The notes under the pieces were generated by a model. The model saw nothing but the letters and a program-made list of their open reading frames with translations. It was not told the DNA's origin and searched no databases. A stretch of DNA of 64,000 nt from Pollenia angustigena (taxonomy: Eukaryota > Arthropoda > Insecta > Diptera > Polleniidae). The stretch is from assembly GCA_930367215.1 (NCBI GenBank), contig OV884059.1:239505803-239569802 (forward strand), in the 5' to 3' direction. Positions 34,379 to 44,810 of the stretch are shown here, piece after piece. The position numbers and the translations under genes are program-made. Each line of letters begins with the position of its first letter. The stretch's first letter is position 1.

Positions 34379-35570
34379 TACCGTGTTCAGATATGCACCT
34401 TAATTGAGATTTATGCAATAAATGCCATTATTGAGCTCAATTATCCAAACAAAATTGCAATTTAGTTATTGCTCTATTAATACGAAATTGTTATAAAAAT
34501 TAAAATGCGATACTGTAGCAAGTGTGTTTTTTAAGCAAAACACAACTTACTAAACAGTGTTTTGATATTTGGAAACTGAAGTTACAACAAAAAAAAAGGC
34601 CCATCCATTAAGTCTGCGCAAAAGCCAGATGTTTATTCCTTAAAGATGTCAAAAGTGTTTACATTTTGCTTATACATGTACATTTTTGTTAACGTTGAAT
34701 GTTGTATGTAGAAGTTATATAAATTGAGTTAGCTAAATTGTGTATATGGGTAATTCCAAAGTGTTGAACGTGACAGTCGTACGCATCAAAAATGCAATAA
34801 CATTTTAAGCAAAAAATATTTTTACGTTCCATTAACCCGTAAATTATAGCACTAAGAAAGCACTGTTATCTATGCTAAAGTTTATGGAGGGTGCGATTCT
34901 AGGTCAAAGATAATGGCAAAAGAAGTAGCGGTTCGAACGTGAAAAAAACAGAAGTAGTTTTTGTGGCCATGTACAAAAAGGCACAGTTCAGCGAAACCTG
35001 GCCCAATTTTTTAGTAAAACAACTTTGAGAATTTTACGTAGCAATGTAACATTAAAATGTCTTGGTTTGATTCCAAAATCTTCTGTATTTTCTTTTTTTT
35101 AAGCCAAAATCTGGGTCGATACGTGACATTTCGAACGTGAAATTTTTTCCATAATAAACTGTATAATGATCAAAATAAAACAAAAATTTACCGTTTATCC
35201 GACTAACATATTTCTCTTTGAACTCTTCCTTAGATTACAGACCATGTAAGAAAATTTTTTGGGAATAATTTTTATCAAATATCACCTCTTTTAAGAAAGA
35301 TAAATATTAAAGAAAACATACAATAAAACATTCTCACAAATAAGAAATTACGTTTGCACAACTTTGCAGTCTGATTGTTCATCTAAGTGAACAAATTTAT
35401 GGGTGAATTTATAAAATTAGTAAAATCTGAACATTTCTCTATAACAATATCGTAAAATTATCAGCTTTTAATAACTTTTAAATTTTCGGTCACGGTGGAC
35501 CTTTTGACGGAAATACCCATATGTGAACAGAAAGATTGACTCAATAAAAAAGGTACATCTGAACACGGTA
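34379..35570. mobile_element. TIR element with TTA duplication (ends TACCGTGTTCAGAT)
   Basis: TTA flanks both ends (34376-34378, 35571-35573). The ends read TACCGTGTTCAGATATGCACC on the left and TACCGTGTTCAGATGTACC inward from the right. A 3-bp TWA duplication suits PIF/Harbinger. A second TIR element, 34744-35522, is nested inside and makes up most of its length. Confidence 0.75.
34744..35522. mobile_element. TIR element, ATATGGG family, nested
   Basis: Ends ATATGGGTAATTCC and, inward from the right, ATATGGGTATTTCC. The right end continues 'gtcaaaaggtccacc', similar to the continuation in the 12324-14004 element. Inside, 'gaacgtga' blocks recur (near 34769, 34937, 35136). No coding capacity was seen. 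Confidence 0.65.
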
Positions 35571-35573
35571 TTA

Positions 35574-36245
35574 AGTAGTTATTGAGCTTATTATTAGAAA
35601 ACAAATATTCAGTAATGAAAAGTATAAAAGTAAAAAGTAGTAACTAAAGTCATTATTGTTAAGCAGTTAATAAGGTCTTCTGAATAATGACAATTGTAAT
35701 CACATCTACTTAGCAGGAACCGTATAAAATAACTACTACCAAAATTCAAAAAGTTGTTCCTGCGATCTGATAAAAAAAAATTGTCTGTTTTGGTCTTTAC
35801 ACACAAGTCCAATGTATTGTAAACTTTTTTTGTTTTCATCAAAAGTTTTTTTTAGCCTTTGTTTTGAATAAAACTGAAAACAGTGAAAAAATTTTAAATT
35901 AATTATATGCAGCTTTTGTTTCTTCGAATTCATTTTTGTGTCTAGATGCTGTTGATTTTGGAGTAGAATTTGCAACAGACTTGAGAAATGTGGAAGTATG
36001 TGAAGACGAACTAAGCAAACTTGAATAAAACTGCTTTATGTATTTGAAAAAGCTTTTAAAAGAGATGATAAGCAGATTGTCAGAAAAGATGAACGTGTTT
36101 AAAGCTTATGTAAAAAGTTCCATTTTACCGGTTGGCATAATCGGTATAACAGGAATCGCATGAGAAAATGTATGTATTTTTGTAAAGAAAAATATGTTTT
36201 TATAGTTTATTGATTTTTCTCGAAAAATGTATTAAACTCTGTAAA
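35574..36245. other. No gene; start repeats a block seen at 34148
   Basis: The first 50 bases (taagtagttattgagct..., aaatattcagtaatgaaa) are a diverged direct copy of 34148-34200 (taagtagttattgggctc, aaatattcagtactaaaa). The remainder is AT-rich; frames on the minus strand have no domain. Confidence 0.45.
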
Positions 36246-36345
36246 AAAATGCGCACAGGAATAGCTTATCCTATCAACAATAAATTTCAGTGTTTTTATT
36301 AAAAACAAAAATTGCGAATTGAGCACGACAAACGAAGTCTGGTTA
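36246..36345 (-). repeat. Dispersed repeat fragment (family of 3715-3835)
   Basis: 'gcgcacaggaatagcttatc' and 'aacaataaatttcagtgttt' match 33625-33690. Confidence 0.65.
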
Positions 36346-36385
36346 ATTGAAATTTATTAAAAAAATTACTTTGATAATAAATTTA

Positions 36386-37646
36386 TTTTTTATACCCTCC
36401 GCCACAATTAGTTGTGAAGAGGGTATATTGAGTTTGTCATTCCATGTGAAACTTTTTGATTATTCATCTCAGACCCCATAAAGTATATATATTCTAGGTC
36501 CTTGAGTAATTCTGAGTCGATTTTGCAATGTCCGTCTGTCTGTCCGTCTGTTGAAAACACGCTCACTTTCGAAAAACTCAAAAAAACTTAACAAAGTGGC
36601 TGTCAAATCGCTTGTAGTTATCCTAAGCAGTTTGGGATTGAAATTCAGCAAAATCCGTTTAGTAGGATCAGAGCTATTAATCAAAATTTGTTACAAAAAC
36701 TAACATAAATGGTGGAATAATGCACAGAATGACATAAGATTTTGCAAGAATTCGTCTTATTAACTGGAAATCACGCTGTAAAATTTCGTGAAGACCGGTC
36801 CATAATTTACCCTAGGTCCCATATAAGCCCTACTCCCGGAAAACAGTTTAGTACGCCTAAGACCATATTTAATAATGTTATCATAACAAAATTTGGACCG
36901 TCACAGTTTTATAGGACTAGAAATGATACTGTGAATTTTCGTGAAGATCGGTCCATAATTTCCCTAGGCCCCATATAAACCTTACTCCCGGAAAAAAACG
37001 TAGTACGCCTAAAAACGTAAAAAATAATGCTATCATAACAAAATTTGGTGCATCACAGTTTTATCGAACTAGAAATGACACTTGGAAATTTGGCGAAGAT
37101 CGGTGCATAGCTTACCATAGGCCTCATTTAAAGCCCACTCTGGTAAAATAATAAAATACGCGGTCAACTTTCTTCCAGTTTAGCTTCATATGACCAGAAA
37201 AAATGTTATGCAATTTTGTGATATACGGTCCATAATTTACTTTAGATTCCATTTTAGCAGCCTTCTGAAATTTACTGCAAACGCTTAAACTAATTGCACC
37301 GCTGTTTTGAAATTTATGTTTTTTAACACCAGAAATCGTTCTGCAGAATTTGGGATGATTGGTTCATAGCTAACTATGGCTTTTATATAATTTGTACTCC
37401 TGAAAATCTTTTAAGTTCAGCTTAAACTGATATTCTACTCAAGCTTTTTAAAATTGATTCTGATTGTCGGTCAATAATTTTATATATGTAGGTCTAAACC
37501 GCAACAAATTTTAATGCAGATGTCTGTTTTTACAAAGATTATAATAATAAATAGACATCATACAGATATTGCTCCTAAAACATTCGAAGTGTCGGTGGAA
37601 GGTATCAAAGATTCGGCACAGCCGAATATAGCTCTAACTTGTTTCT
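36386..37646 (+). repeat. Most complete copy of the CCGAAT dispersed repeat
   Basis: Begins 'tataccctccgccacaatta' and 'gtgaagagggtatattgagt', continues with 'accccataaagtatatatat', a 'gtccgtctgtctgtccgtct' run, 'cacgctcactttcgaaa', and three diverged internal units of about 125-150 bp each holding 'gaagaccggtccataattta', 'ccatataagcc-tactcc-gg-aaa', 'gtacgcctaa-acc' and 'ataatg-tatcataacaaa-t'. It ends 'caaagattcggcacagccga' then atatagctctaacttg. No conserved frame. This is a family of long dispersed repeats I associate with muscoid fly genomes; its transposition class is not evident from the sequence. Confidence 0.8.
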
Positions 37647-38157
37647 GTGTATGTTACGTTTAACTATAGAAAACATAAATCAACATTTGTGAATTAAAAT
37701 TATAATTTGTGTTCTTATAAACAGAAGGAGCAATATTTGTATAGGTTGGTTTAGTTTAAGTTATTTTATAATTTACGCTGCTATTTTTGTTGTTGGTATT
37801 TTTGCATTTTTTATTGTCACTTGTTTCTATTCTAAGAAACATTTCCATGCTATTTACAGCGAGAACATTTTTATTCAGTACACTATTGTGAAATTATTTT
37901 TAAATATAAAAGAACTCCTACATCTATTATTGTTATTGTGTCTCAAAATTTTCACTATTTTTGTTGCACCATATTTAAGGATTATATTTTTCAAATAAGG
38001 ACTTAAGAGTTTTTATTTATATTAAGAAAACTTCAACCATTTGTATAAGTATTGTTTTGTGAATAAGATCCTGGAAAAACTTGAAATTTTTGGGCACCGA
38101 TCTTATCTTTTTCTTTTTGGCATTGTTTTCTGCCGTTTGTTCCGTTTGGCCGTTTGT
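37647..38157. other. AT-rich stretch, nothing recognised
   Basis: No gene or repeat was assigned. Confidence 0.4.
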
Positions 38158-38283
38158 GTGTGCAAAATTCTTGCCAGACAGACGAAGTTTCTTGATAAGG
38201 GGGCGACACTGTATGAGAGACACACTTGACTTGTTTCTCTCTCACCCACAAACTTCATCTGTCCGGCAAGAAATGTCCACATT
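38158..38283. mobile_element. Diverged hairpin MITE related to 33833-33978
   Basis: Arms 'attcttgccagacagacgaa' + gtttc and, inward from the right, 'atttcttgccggacagatga' + agtttgtgggtgagagag pair imperfectly. The order 'tttctt-c-gacag-tgaagttt-gg-tgagag' also matches one arm of 33833-33978. Overlapping frames on both strands are a result of the inverted structure. Confidence 0.6.
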
Positions 38284-38614
38284 GTAAATTGGGACTTTGT
38301 TTTTCTCTTTGGCAGTTTTCATCTTTGTATTTGTTGTCCCACTGCTAGTCTCAGTTTTCCCAAATATTATATTTAACATTTAAAAATATTTGACATTTTG
38401 AATTAAGGCCAGACATAATGTAAAAATGTCTAAAAAGAAGAGGAAAAATGATTTAATTACTTTTTAAATTTGTGTAGAACAATTCTTTGAATTGAGCTTT
38501 TTAAAAGTGTTTCATTAGGCAGTGCTGTCAGATTTTTATGAGCTAAGTACATCGCCAAACAGGATGTCAGCAATCGCCAAAAATCGACGAATATCAATTT
38601 GGTTATGTTAATAC

Positions 38615-39698
38615 CAGGGTTTAAAATGCTATCGCCATATTAGCAAAAGCAGCCAAATTTTGCCTTTTTCCTATTTAAAAAAAAATCATAAATAAAAAGC
38701 CGACAAGTTCCACTGCTAAAAAAGCCCACACTTTTCAAAAGCAGCAGCAAAATAAACACACTGTTTTTGAAAAGTAACCTTTTAATGGACACTGCTTTTT
38801 CCAACTATTGCTTTTTTAACAATAGCAAAAATTTCTTATTTGATGGAACTCAAAAAGCAACGGCAATAACTTTTCTGTTGTAGGAGAAAATATGTAGGAA
38901 AGAGAATGAAACAAAAAGATTCTGTCAAACAGCCACCAAATCAAAAACCACTGCATGCTAATAGCCGCAAAATAGGAGATAAAAGCAGCGCAAAGGTAGC
39001 TGAAAGGCACATGATCGACGAAGACAAGTGATATTTTTCATGCAAAACAAATACAACAAGAATTTGTTTTTGTTTCTATACAATAAAAAATCCAACAGAC
39101 AACAGGCTGGTTGCCTTTACTAAAAATATTTAAAAAAACCAAAATACACTCACACACATTTCGTGCTATAGTCATGCAAACTGTCGAGCAACAACAACAT
39201 TACTACAACATTACTGAAGAAAGGCAAAAATTTATTTTTCCTCACCACCATGAAAAAAAACCATGTTGCTTGTACACTGATCAGTATTTTTTCGTTGTAA
39301 TCTGCCTTTTTGCAGAGCTAATAGCTCTGCTCAGACTGCTTTTAGCACACACTTCAGCGGCTTTTTGTTATTACAAGCCAGAGAAGAATTTTTGTTCTTT
39401 GAATTTTAGATTTTTTTTTGGTTTGTCTTTTTTAACTAGCTCTTCTTTCAGGAAAAAGTAAAAAAGCAAAAGACGAAATAATTTTTTTTAGCTTTTGCTT
39501 TTTATGTGGCTGTCCATTTTTGTCGCTGGCTGGTAAAAAAGCAGTTGTCAGAAAATAAAAATATTCAAAACAGGAGATTTGCTTTTTTGCACAAGCGAAA
39601 AACAAAACATTGGCTATTGGAAAAAAATTAAAAATTTCAAAAGCAGTGGCAAAAGCAAAAATAAGAAGCAGCCAGCTGATGGATGCTTTTAAACCCTG
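38615..39698. mobile_element. About 1.1-kb TIR element, hAT-like ends (CAGGGTTTAAAAGC)
   Basis: Left end cagggtttaaaatgctatc; right end inward cagggtttaaaagcatcc. Both subterminal regions carry many copies of an 'aaaagcag(c)' motif in both orientations, as expected of clustered transposase sites in hAT elements. The 8-bp flanks (gttaatac, ttattgat) are no longer identical. The longest internal frame (116 codons, 39111-39461) starts MPLLKIFKKTKI and has no transposase domain. Non-autonomous. Confidence 0.65.
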
Positions 39699-39944
39699 TT
39701 ATTGATTGCGTTGGCAAACAAAATTGGGCTGAAAGTAAATATGGCCAAAACATATGTATGTATGCAATGCGATTAAATAATACCACTGATAACCACTTAT
39801 TAATACAAAATAAGCGCATAAATTATGTTAAATCTTTCTAATTTTTGATATTTTTTTAGTTAGGCTTGAGTTCATCGAATTTAAGTTTCATTAAAGGAAT
39901 TTTTACAACATGAAATTTTATTAAAATTTATTGATAATTTTCTT

Positions 39945-40060
39945 GGCTGAGCTGGCGCTCGAACCCGGGTTGAATTTACATGTTTCAAGAATCACCAAAT
40001 TCTTTCAACAGAATTCCTTGACGTTCTAACCTCTGAACCACTGCGGTGCCTGCCAGCCAA
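39945..40060 (-). other. tRNA-derived sequence (A box and B box), SINE head or tRNA pseudogene
   Basis: The minus strand reads 'gcaccgcagtggttcagagg' then ttagaac, resembling the start and A box of a Gly- or Glu-type tRNA, and 57 nt later 'acccgggttcgagcgcc', a good B box. The outermost bases ttggctg (40061 side) and cagccaa (39945 side) are complementary over 7 bp like an acceptor stem, but the T stem does not pair. Too long and mispaired for a working tRNA. No copy elsewhere in the window was noticed. Confidence 0.4.
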
Positions 40061-40149
40061 CAGTCAAACATCAATCTTTAACCAGAGGTTCGTTCTCTGT
40101 TATCTAGGATGCATGATGTATAGATGTTGAAGTGGAAGAAGACTTGCCT

Positions 40150-40735
40150 TCAGGCTAAACAAGGTAATGCCAGCTTTTGACCCCAAATCTCGAAAAATAA
40201 AAAAGATCGCTGTTTTCGAGGCCTGTGTAAAATCCACACATGGCTTATGAGGAATACTATAGCGAGAAGACTGCAAGTTTTCATAAATGCATTCTTTGCA
40301 GCATCTTTTGGCCTAACGTTATCACCAACATTGAACTCTGGCGACTAACAAAAGAAGAGCCCATAATAAGCTAGATAGCAGGTGGCTTATTAGACAAATT
40401 GGCAGCATTATAAGGACTGCATTAGAATGGAATCTCTAAGGTAACCAAAGCCCAGGGGCCTGATTCTGGCAGTCGTGATAAAGTACTTTCTCGATTTGAA
40501 AGCAATTTAAAATCTAATTATTTCTGTCAATACTGAACGAATCGAAATTATTTTTTCAGTGTTATAAAGCATTAATTTGAGTTTCAGTATCGACTGAAAT
40601 AAAATTGCTTTCGAATCGAGAAAGTACTCGATCACGACTGCCAGAATAAGGCCCCAGGTCTCCGAAAGAACACCTGGTGTAGAACAGCGATACAGGAACT
40701 TAACATAACTACAAAACAAATTGTCTGAAGAGAAA
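40150..40735 (+). pseudogene. Strongly decayed RTE-like LINE relic, interrupted by a MITE
   Basis: Readings in changing frames recover the same C-terminal blocks as the relic at 4206-5075: LQVFINAFF (about 40273-40300), WPNVITNIELWRLTKEEPII (about 40309-40370), then decayed bases where IGHTLR is expected, WNPQGN-like NGISKVTK, and after the MITE SPGLRKNTWCRTAIQELN. Removing the MITE and one CAG copy restores frame across the join (aac caa agc cca ggt ctc). Several stops make it dead. Confidence 0.7.
40456..40654. mobile_element. 199-bp MITE inserted in the RTE relic, CAG target duplication
   Basis: Ends are inverted over about 40 bp: gggcctgattctggcagtcg and inward from the right gggccttattctggcagtcg, followed by 'tactttctcgat'. 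CAG stands on both sides (40453-40455, 40655-40657). A 3-bp CWG or TWA duplication is known for PIF/Harbinger elements, and the GGGCC end agrees with 24932-25057 and 44145-44281. Confidence 0.85.
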
Positions 40736-40739
40736 AAAA

Positions 40740-41354
40740 GGTTGTATGTTATTAACTTAATACTCTTTGCAATTGAATTTGACGTTTGCTGATATTAAAA
40801 TCGTATATCTTTTCGCAGGTAGAGACCCGTGTAACACTTTCCTGAGATCTGGTCTTATGATTTAACAAAAATGAAGACTCCAAAAATTAAAAAATAATCC
40901 AAATAATAATTTGGCCCAATTAAAATATAGAGCATTTTTAGTGGGGCTTTTTTAATTTTCTTAACTTGGCTTTATTTCATTGCGCCTGATTTCGTGTCTC
41001 GTGTCGCCTTATTAGTATTGTAAATTCAAAAATTTCCCTGATGATTCTGGTATAGAATGTCGAGTTACAGCAGAAAAAACTTGCCTGCTGTTCTTGCAGT
41101 TTTGAGAAAATAAAAGTTTTAATTTTGCTAGCCTTTCACTTGTGGCTTAGAAAAAGAAAAAAATTAAAGGTGGTGAAGTCGTGATAAGTTTTTTTTTTTG
41201 CTAAATATAAAATAAACTTTTCTTTAAACAAGTGCATATTGTTAAACAATCTGTTTATTAAAGTAGGCAAAAAGAAAGTTATAAAAGTTTAAAAACAGAC
41301 TGGTAATATTAATTTAAATTTTTTTAACATCTACACCTAAAGAAAACATATTAT
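40740..41354. other. AT-rich stretch, nothing recognised
   Basis: No gene or repeat was assigned. Confidence 0.4.
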
Positions 41355-41570
41355 TGAATTTTGTAGTTAAATCAGTCCTCCACATGAAAGCCAGAATCAC
41401 ACCATGGTTGCCTTCAATCATGATAAAGTAAATAATAACATTATTATTGTTACCACACATATGCTTTGGCTAATACTAACATTACTTTGTTTACTATAAA
41501 CAATTGTATGATTGTTTATCAACCATAACTTGTTGCTCTTAAAAATGCTATTATTTGTGGTAAACAAAGT
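41355..41570. mobile_element. Decayed relative of the 27004-27481 palindromic MITE
   Basis: 'aaatcagtcctccac', 'accatggttgcc-tc', 'ataacaatt' and 'aaccataacttgttgctctt' correspond to blocks of 27004-27481. It lies within the R1/LOA-like LINE relic, separating its RNase H-like part from later sequence. Confidence 0.5.
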
Positions 41571-42365
41571 TAGGTAAGAATTAAGAGCCCTCCTACAATC
41601 ATCTACTAGCCTGGAGTTCACATTACAGTCCATTAAGTCTTTTAGAGCCGGTGTCGACATTATAGTAACCTCCGATTAGTGTTGGTCCCTATTAATTTCA
41701 AGCCCCTCTAGATCCCTGCAACCACCGTCTGAAATACGCTGCAGGCTTTAGGAAGCCCATATGAACTTCTAGTGTACAGATCCTCAAAATGCCGTTAGTG
41801 AAAATAGGAAATATTCTATACAATCTGGCCTGACCTGACCAGTTTTCCCTAGACGGTACTATCACACCTAACGAACGTCCAAAATCGACCTTTGTACCCA
41901 CAAAATCCGTGAAGCCAAGCGAGTCCAGGCAATAACTACCAACGCCAGTCTCACCAAAGATCCGCGAGTGGCCATTCGTAAAATTTACTAACAGTCCTAA
42001 CTCCCTCAGTTTAAAAAGTTTCTTGGCTTCGATTCCGGTCACATAATGTAGAATAACATCCAGGGCCGAATGAGGAGTATTGCTCAGGGTCCCTGTCATG
42101 CCGATCGTAGCACACCCCTGAGCCTTCTACAAAAGGTTTCTCCATACTGCCAGCCTTAATGCCTCCCACTTAATACATCAGCCATACGTAAGAATGGGTC
42201 TAACCACCGACCAGTACAGCCATCCTGTAACAAGTGGCCTGAGTCTCCAGTTCCTACCTGTCGATGATCTGTAAGCATAGTAGACATTGGGACACCTCAT
42301 AAGTCTTCACTGAGAAATCCTCCTCCAGGACAGCCTACTATCCAGCAAAACTTTTAGATACTTAG
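41571..42365 (-). pseudogene. R1/LOA-like LINE relic (RT thumb to RNase H-like part)
   Basis: Minus-strand reading from about 42365: KYLKVLLDSRLSWRRIS, stop, then NVYYAYRSSTGRNWRLRP, PLVTGWLYWSVVRPILTYG, stop, KWEALRLAVWRN, stop, and from 42099 MTGTLSNTPHSALDVILHY...EAKKLFKLRELG. These are the conserved thumb blocks (YLGVxLDxxLxW; PxxxWxYxxVVRPxLxYG; MTGAxxxTPxxALxxLL) of R1/LOA-type elements. TNGHSRIFGETGVGSYC resembles the start of an RNase H domain, and at 41660-41580 PALKDLMDCNVNSRLVDDCR fits the middle of such a domain (ALxxLxxxxxNSRxVxxCR). Stops and frame changes make it dead. The RT catalytic core is absent. Confidence 0.75.
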
Positions 42366-42369
42366 TTTG

Positions 42370-44141
42370 CTTATATCTGTACTTCTATGTAATTATATTT
42401 TCAAACAGATTTGGTTTCCTTTAAACCCAAAATTAAATATAATTTGAATTATTTTATTTAAGAAGCGTGATTATCCGGGAATCAAAACCTGCGTAATTAG
42501 AAAACTATTGAAAAATAAAGCTGGTGGAGCAGTAACTGTAGCTAATGCCACATAATAGCGCAGCTCTTTCTTTAAAAATAATGAATGATATGGTGTTATT
42601 TAAGGTCGAAGCTCACAATCCTCCGTGCGTTGCAGAAGAAATTTTGCCCTGCATAGAAATTATTTGGCTATAGCTTGAAACTATTATGAAGAAGTATGAA
42701 GAAAAATTTAATAATTCTTCTATAATTATGACTTTTTATTTTTGGCTATTAATATTTCTAAATGTTTTGAATTTAAAACTGACTTATCACTTGAGCGACT
42801 AAAAAAGGACTCACATATTAATTTATATGCTCAGAAATAAATCAGAAAATCTTATCACAAATGATTCAATGAGGCGATTAGTCGGTAGGGTACTATTTTC
42901 CCACAACGAGTGTATCATTTTGCAACAAAGTCATACCAAACTTGGCAAAATGCGATTGAAGTTTTCCAAATGTACCCTTAGACACAGGTTTATTAAAATA
43001 TTTTGCTTAAACTTCGGTTCAGTTTGAGATATAATACTGATTTTTTTCATATAAAGAAAGAATGAAGGAATTTTTTGATTTTTGTAGCAATAAAGGAGCG
43101 ATATATGATCGAAAAATCAGCACAAATGCAGTTATTTTGCTCCCAAAGCTGATTCCTAGAAGATTCAATTATGATGCAAAATGCTAGCTGGGATGTTATT
43201 GAAATATAATTATTAAACTTTTGCTGATTCAATACTTGACTGCTTAAACCTGAAGCGTGTAAATCAGAATTAACATAAATTTTATAGATCCATTCATTTA
43301 AAAAGTCGTTTAATGTTTGTTATCGTGCTTTTTTCATACTGCAAAAAAGTCTTGAAAATCTTCAAATTTGTTGTTATGTTTTTGTGTTTAAAGTTCTTAA
43401 AGAATTTAATAAAACGAACAATTTCTGCCAAGAAAAGTTGTCAATATATGTTGCTGTCATATAAACGCCTGATGTATTTTTTTCTTTCTTTGTACACGTG
43501 ATGCTTTTTTCTATTTTATTTTTATGTTATTTCTCTAAAATATTTAACAAAATACTTTATGGCAGCAGACTTTGGTAAACTTTATCTTAAGTCTTGATCA
43601 TTCATATTAATTTTGTTGAAAAAAAAGAAAAGAAAAACTCAATAAATAAAAAATAAAAGTTTTATTCTTAAAATATGTTTTAAAGGAAATTGTCTCTAAA
43701 ACTTTTTTTTCCCTAAAATTAAAGAAAAATGGCAAACTTTTATTAAAGAAATGTTGATAATTGCTTGGATAACAAGAGAATGTTTTGACAAAGTACAATT
43801 AGGGGAACGCAATTAGCGTATTGCAAACTGCCATCACACAAACTAAAAGCGAAATGAAAAAAAAGTAAATAACAACTTTTTTACTTTTTTATTTTTTGTT
43901 AATAACAAATTGTTTATCACTTAAGGGAAATGAGTCACCGGTGTTATGCGTTATCTTACACTTGATCTAATGTACAAGTAATGTACAAGTGTTCCAACTG
44001 ACACTCAGACAAGGATACAACATTAAAAATTTTAAAATGAGAAAAAATTCAATACATCCAATTATTTCACTTTTCTTGCTAAAAGCAAAAGTTTAGTTCT
44101 TTTAAATTACACATATTTATGGGAAACAAATTGTGCTACAT
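42370..44141. other. AT-rich stretch, nothing recognised
   Basis: No coding region or inverted repeat was assigned. A short direct repeat 'aatgtacaagt' occurs twice near 43970-43990. Confidence 0.4.
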
Positions 44142-44144
44142 TAA

Positions 44145-44281
44145 GAGCCTATTTCACCAATTCTATTTAAATGTAAATTCCTATTTCAATAAAGGTTATT
44201 ATATTATTTTAATTTTATTTGAAATGAAAAACTAATATTAAACGTAAATTGATTTTTAAACAGAATTGGTGAAATAGGCCC
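44145..44281. mobile_element. 137-bp MITE, PIF/Harbinger-like, TAA duplication
   Basis: TAA stands on both sides (44142-44144, 44282-44284). Ends GAGCCTATTTCACCAATTC and inward from the right GGGCCTATTTCACCAATTC, continuing 'tttaaa'. The centre is AT-rich. A fragment of the same family is at 1240-1282. Confidence 0.88.
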
Positions 44282-44810
44282 TAAATAATTAAAATTCACA
44301 CACAGTTGTTATACGCAAAATATTGTTTTTCCCAAATAAATGTATTTTCATAAAGTAGAGGCCAAATAAAATTTCTTATAAAAGTTTGAGTTATGATTAG
44401 CAATATGCCAAAAAATCGTCAGCTCAGAATTGGTTTGACCTACCGAACATTTTTCAAAAAAATTGAGTTAGGTATGGGGTATATATATTTTGAATGCCCC
44501 CTTTTGAATCCAAAATCTGTTGCGCGAAATTTTTTGTGGTTTCTGAAATATAAACCATTTATTCAGGACATTGCATGTTGAATTTTATGTTTTGAAGTCA
44601 AATATTAACGATAATTAAAAAATACCAGTTGTAGAACCAAAAAGCTTAAGAAAGATATTAAATTTCCCGTATTTCCCATTTTGGTATTATTTTTCCCCCC
44701 ATTATAATATCAAAAATTGCAAAATGCAAAGTGCTTTGTAAAAAAGTACCAAAAATAGTTACGATTTTCACCACTAAAACCTCTTAAACTTTAATTCTAG
44801 GTTTAATGCT

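Noticed and set aside
34379..35570. Possible LTR retrotransposon, because of the 50-bp direct repeat flanking the region
   Set aside because: No TG...CA ends, no primer binding site, no gag or pol reading; inverted ends with TTA flanks explain the structure better.
39111..39461. 116-codon frame inside the hAT-like element
   Set aside because: Lacks any hAT transposase feature and the element looks non-autonomous.
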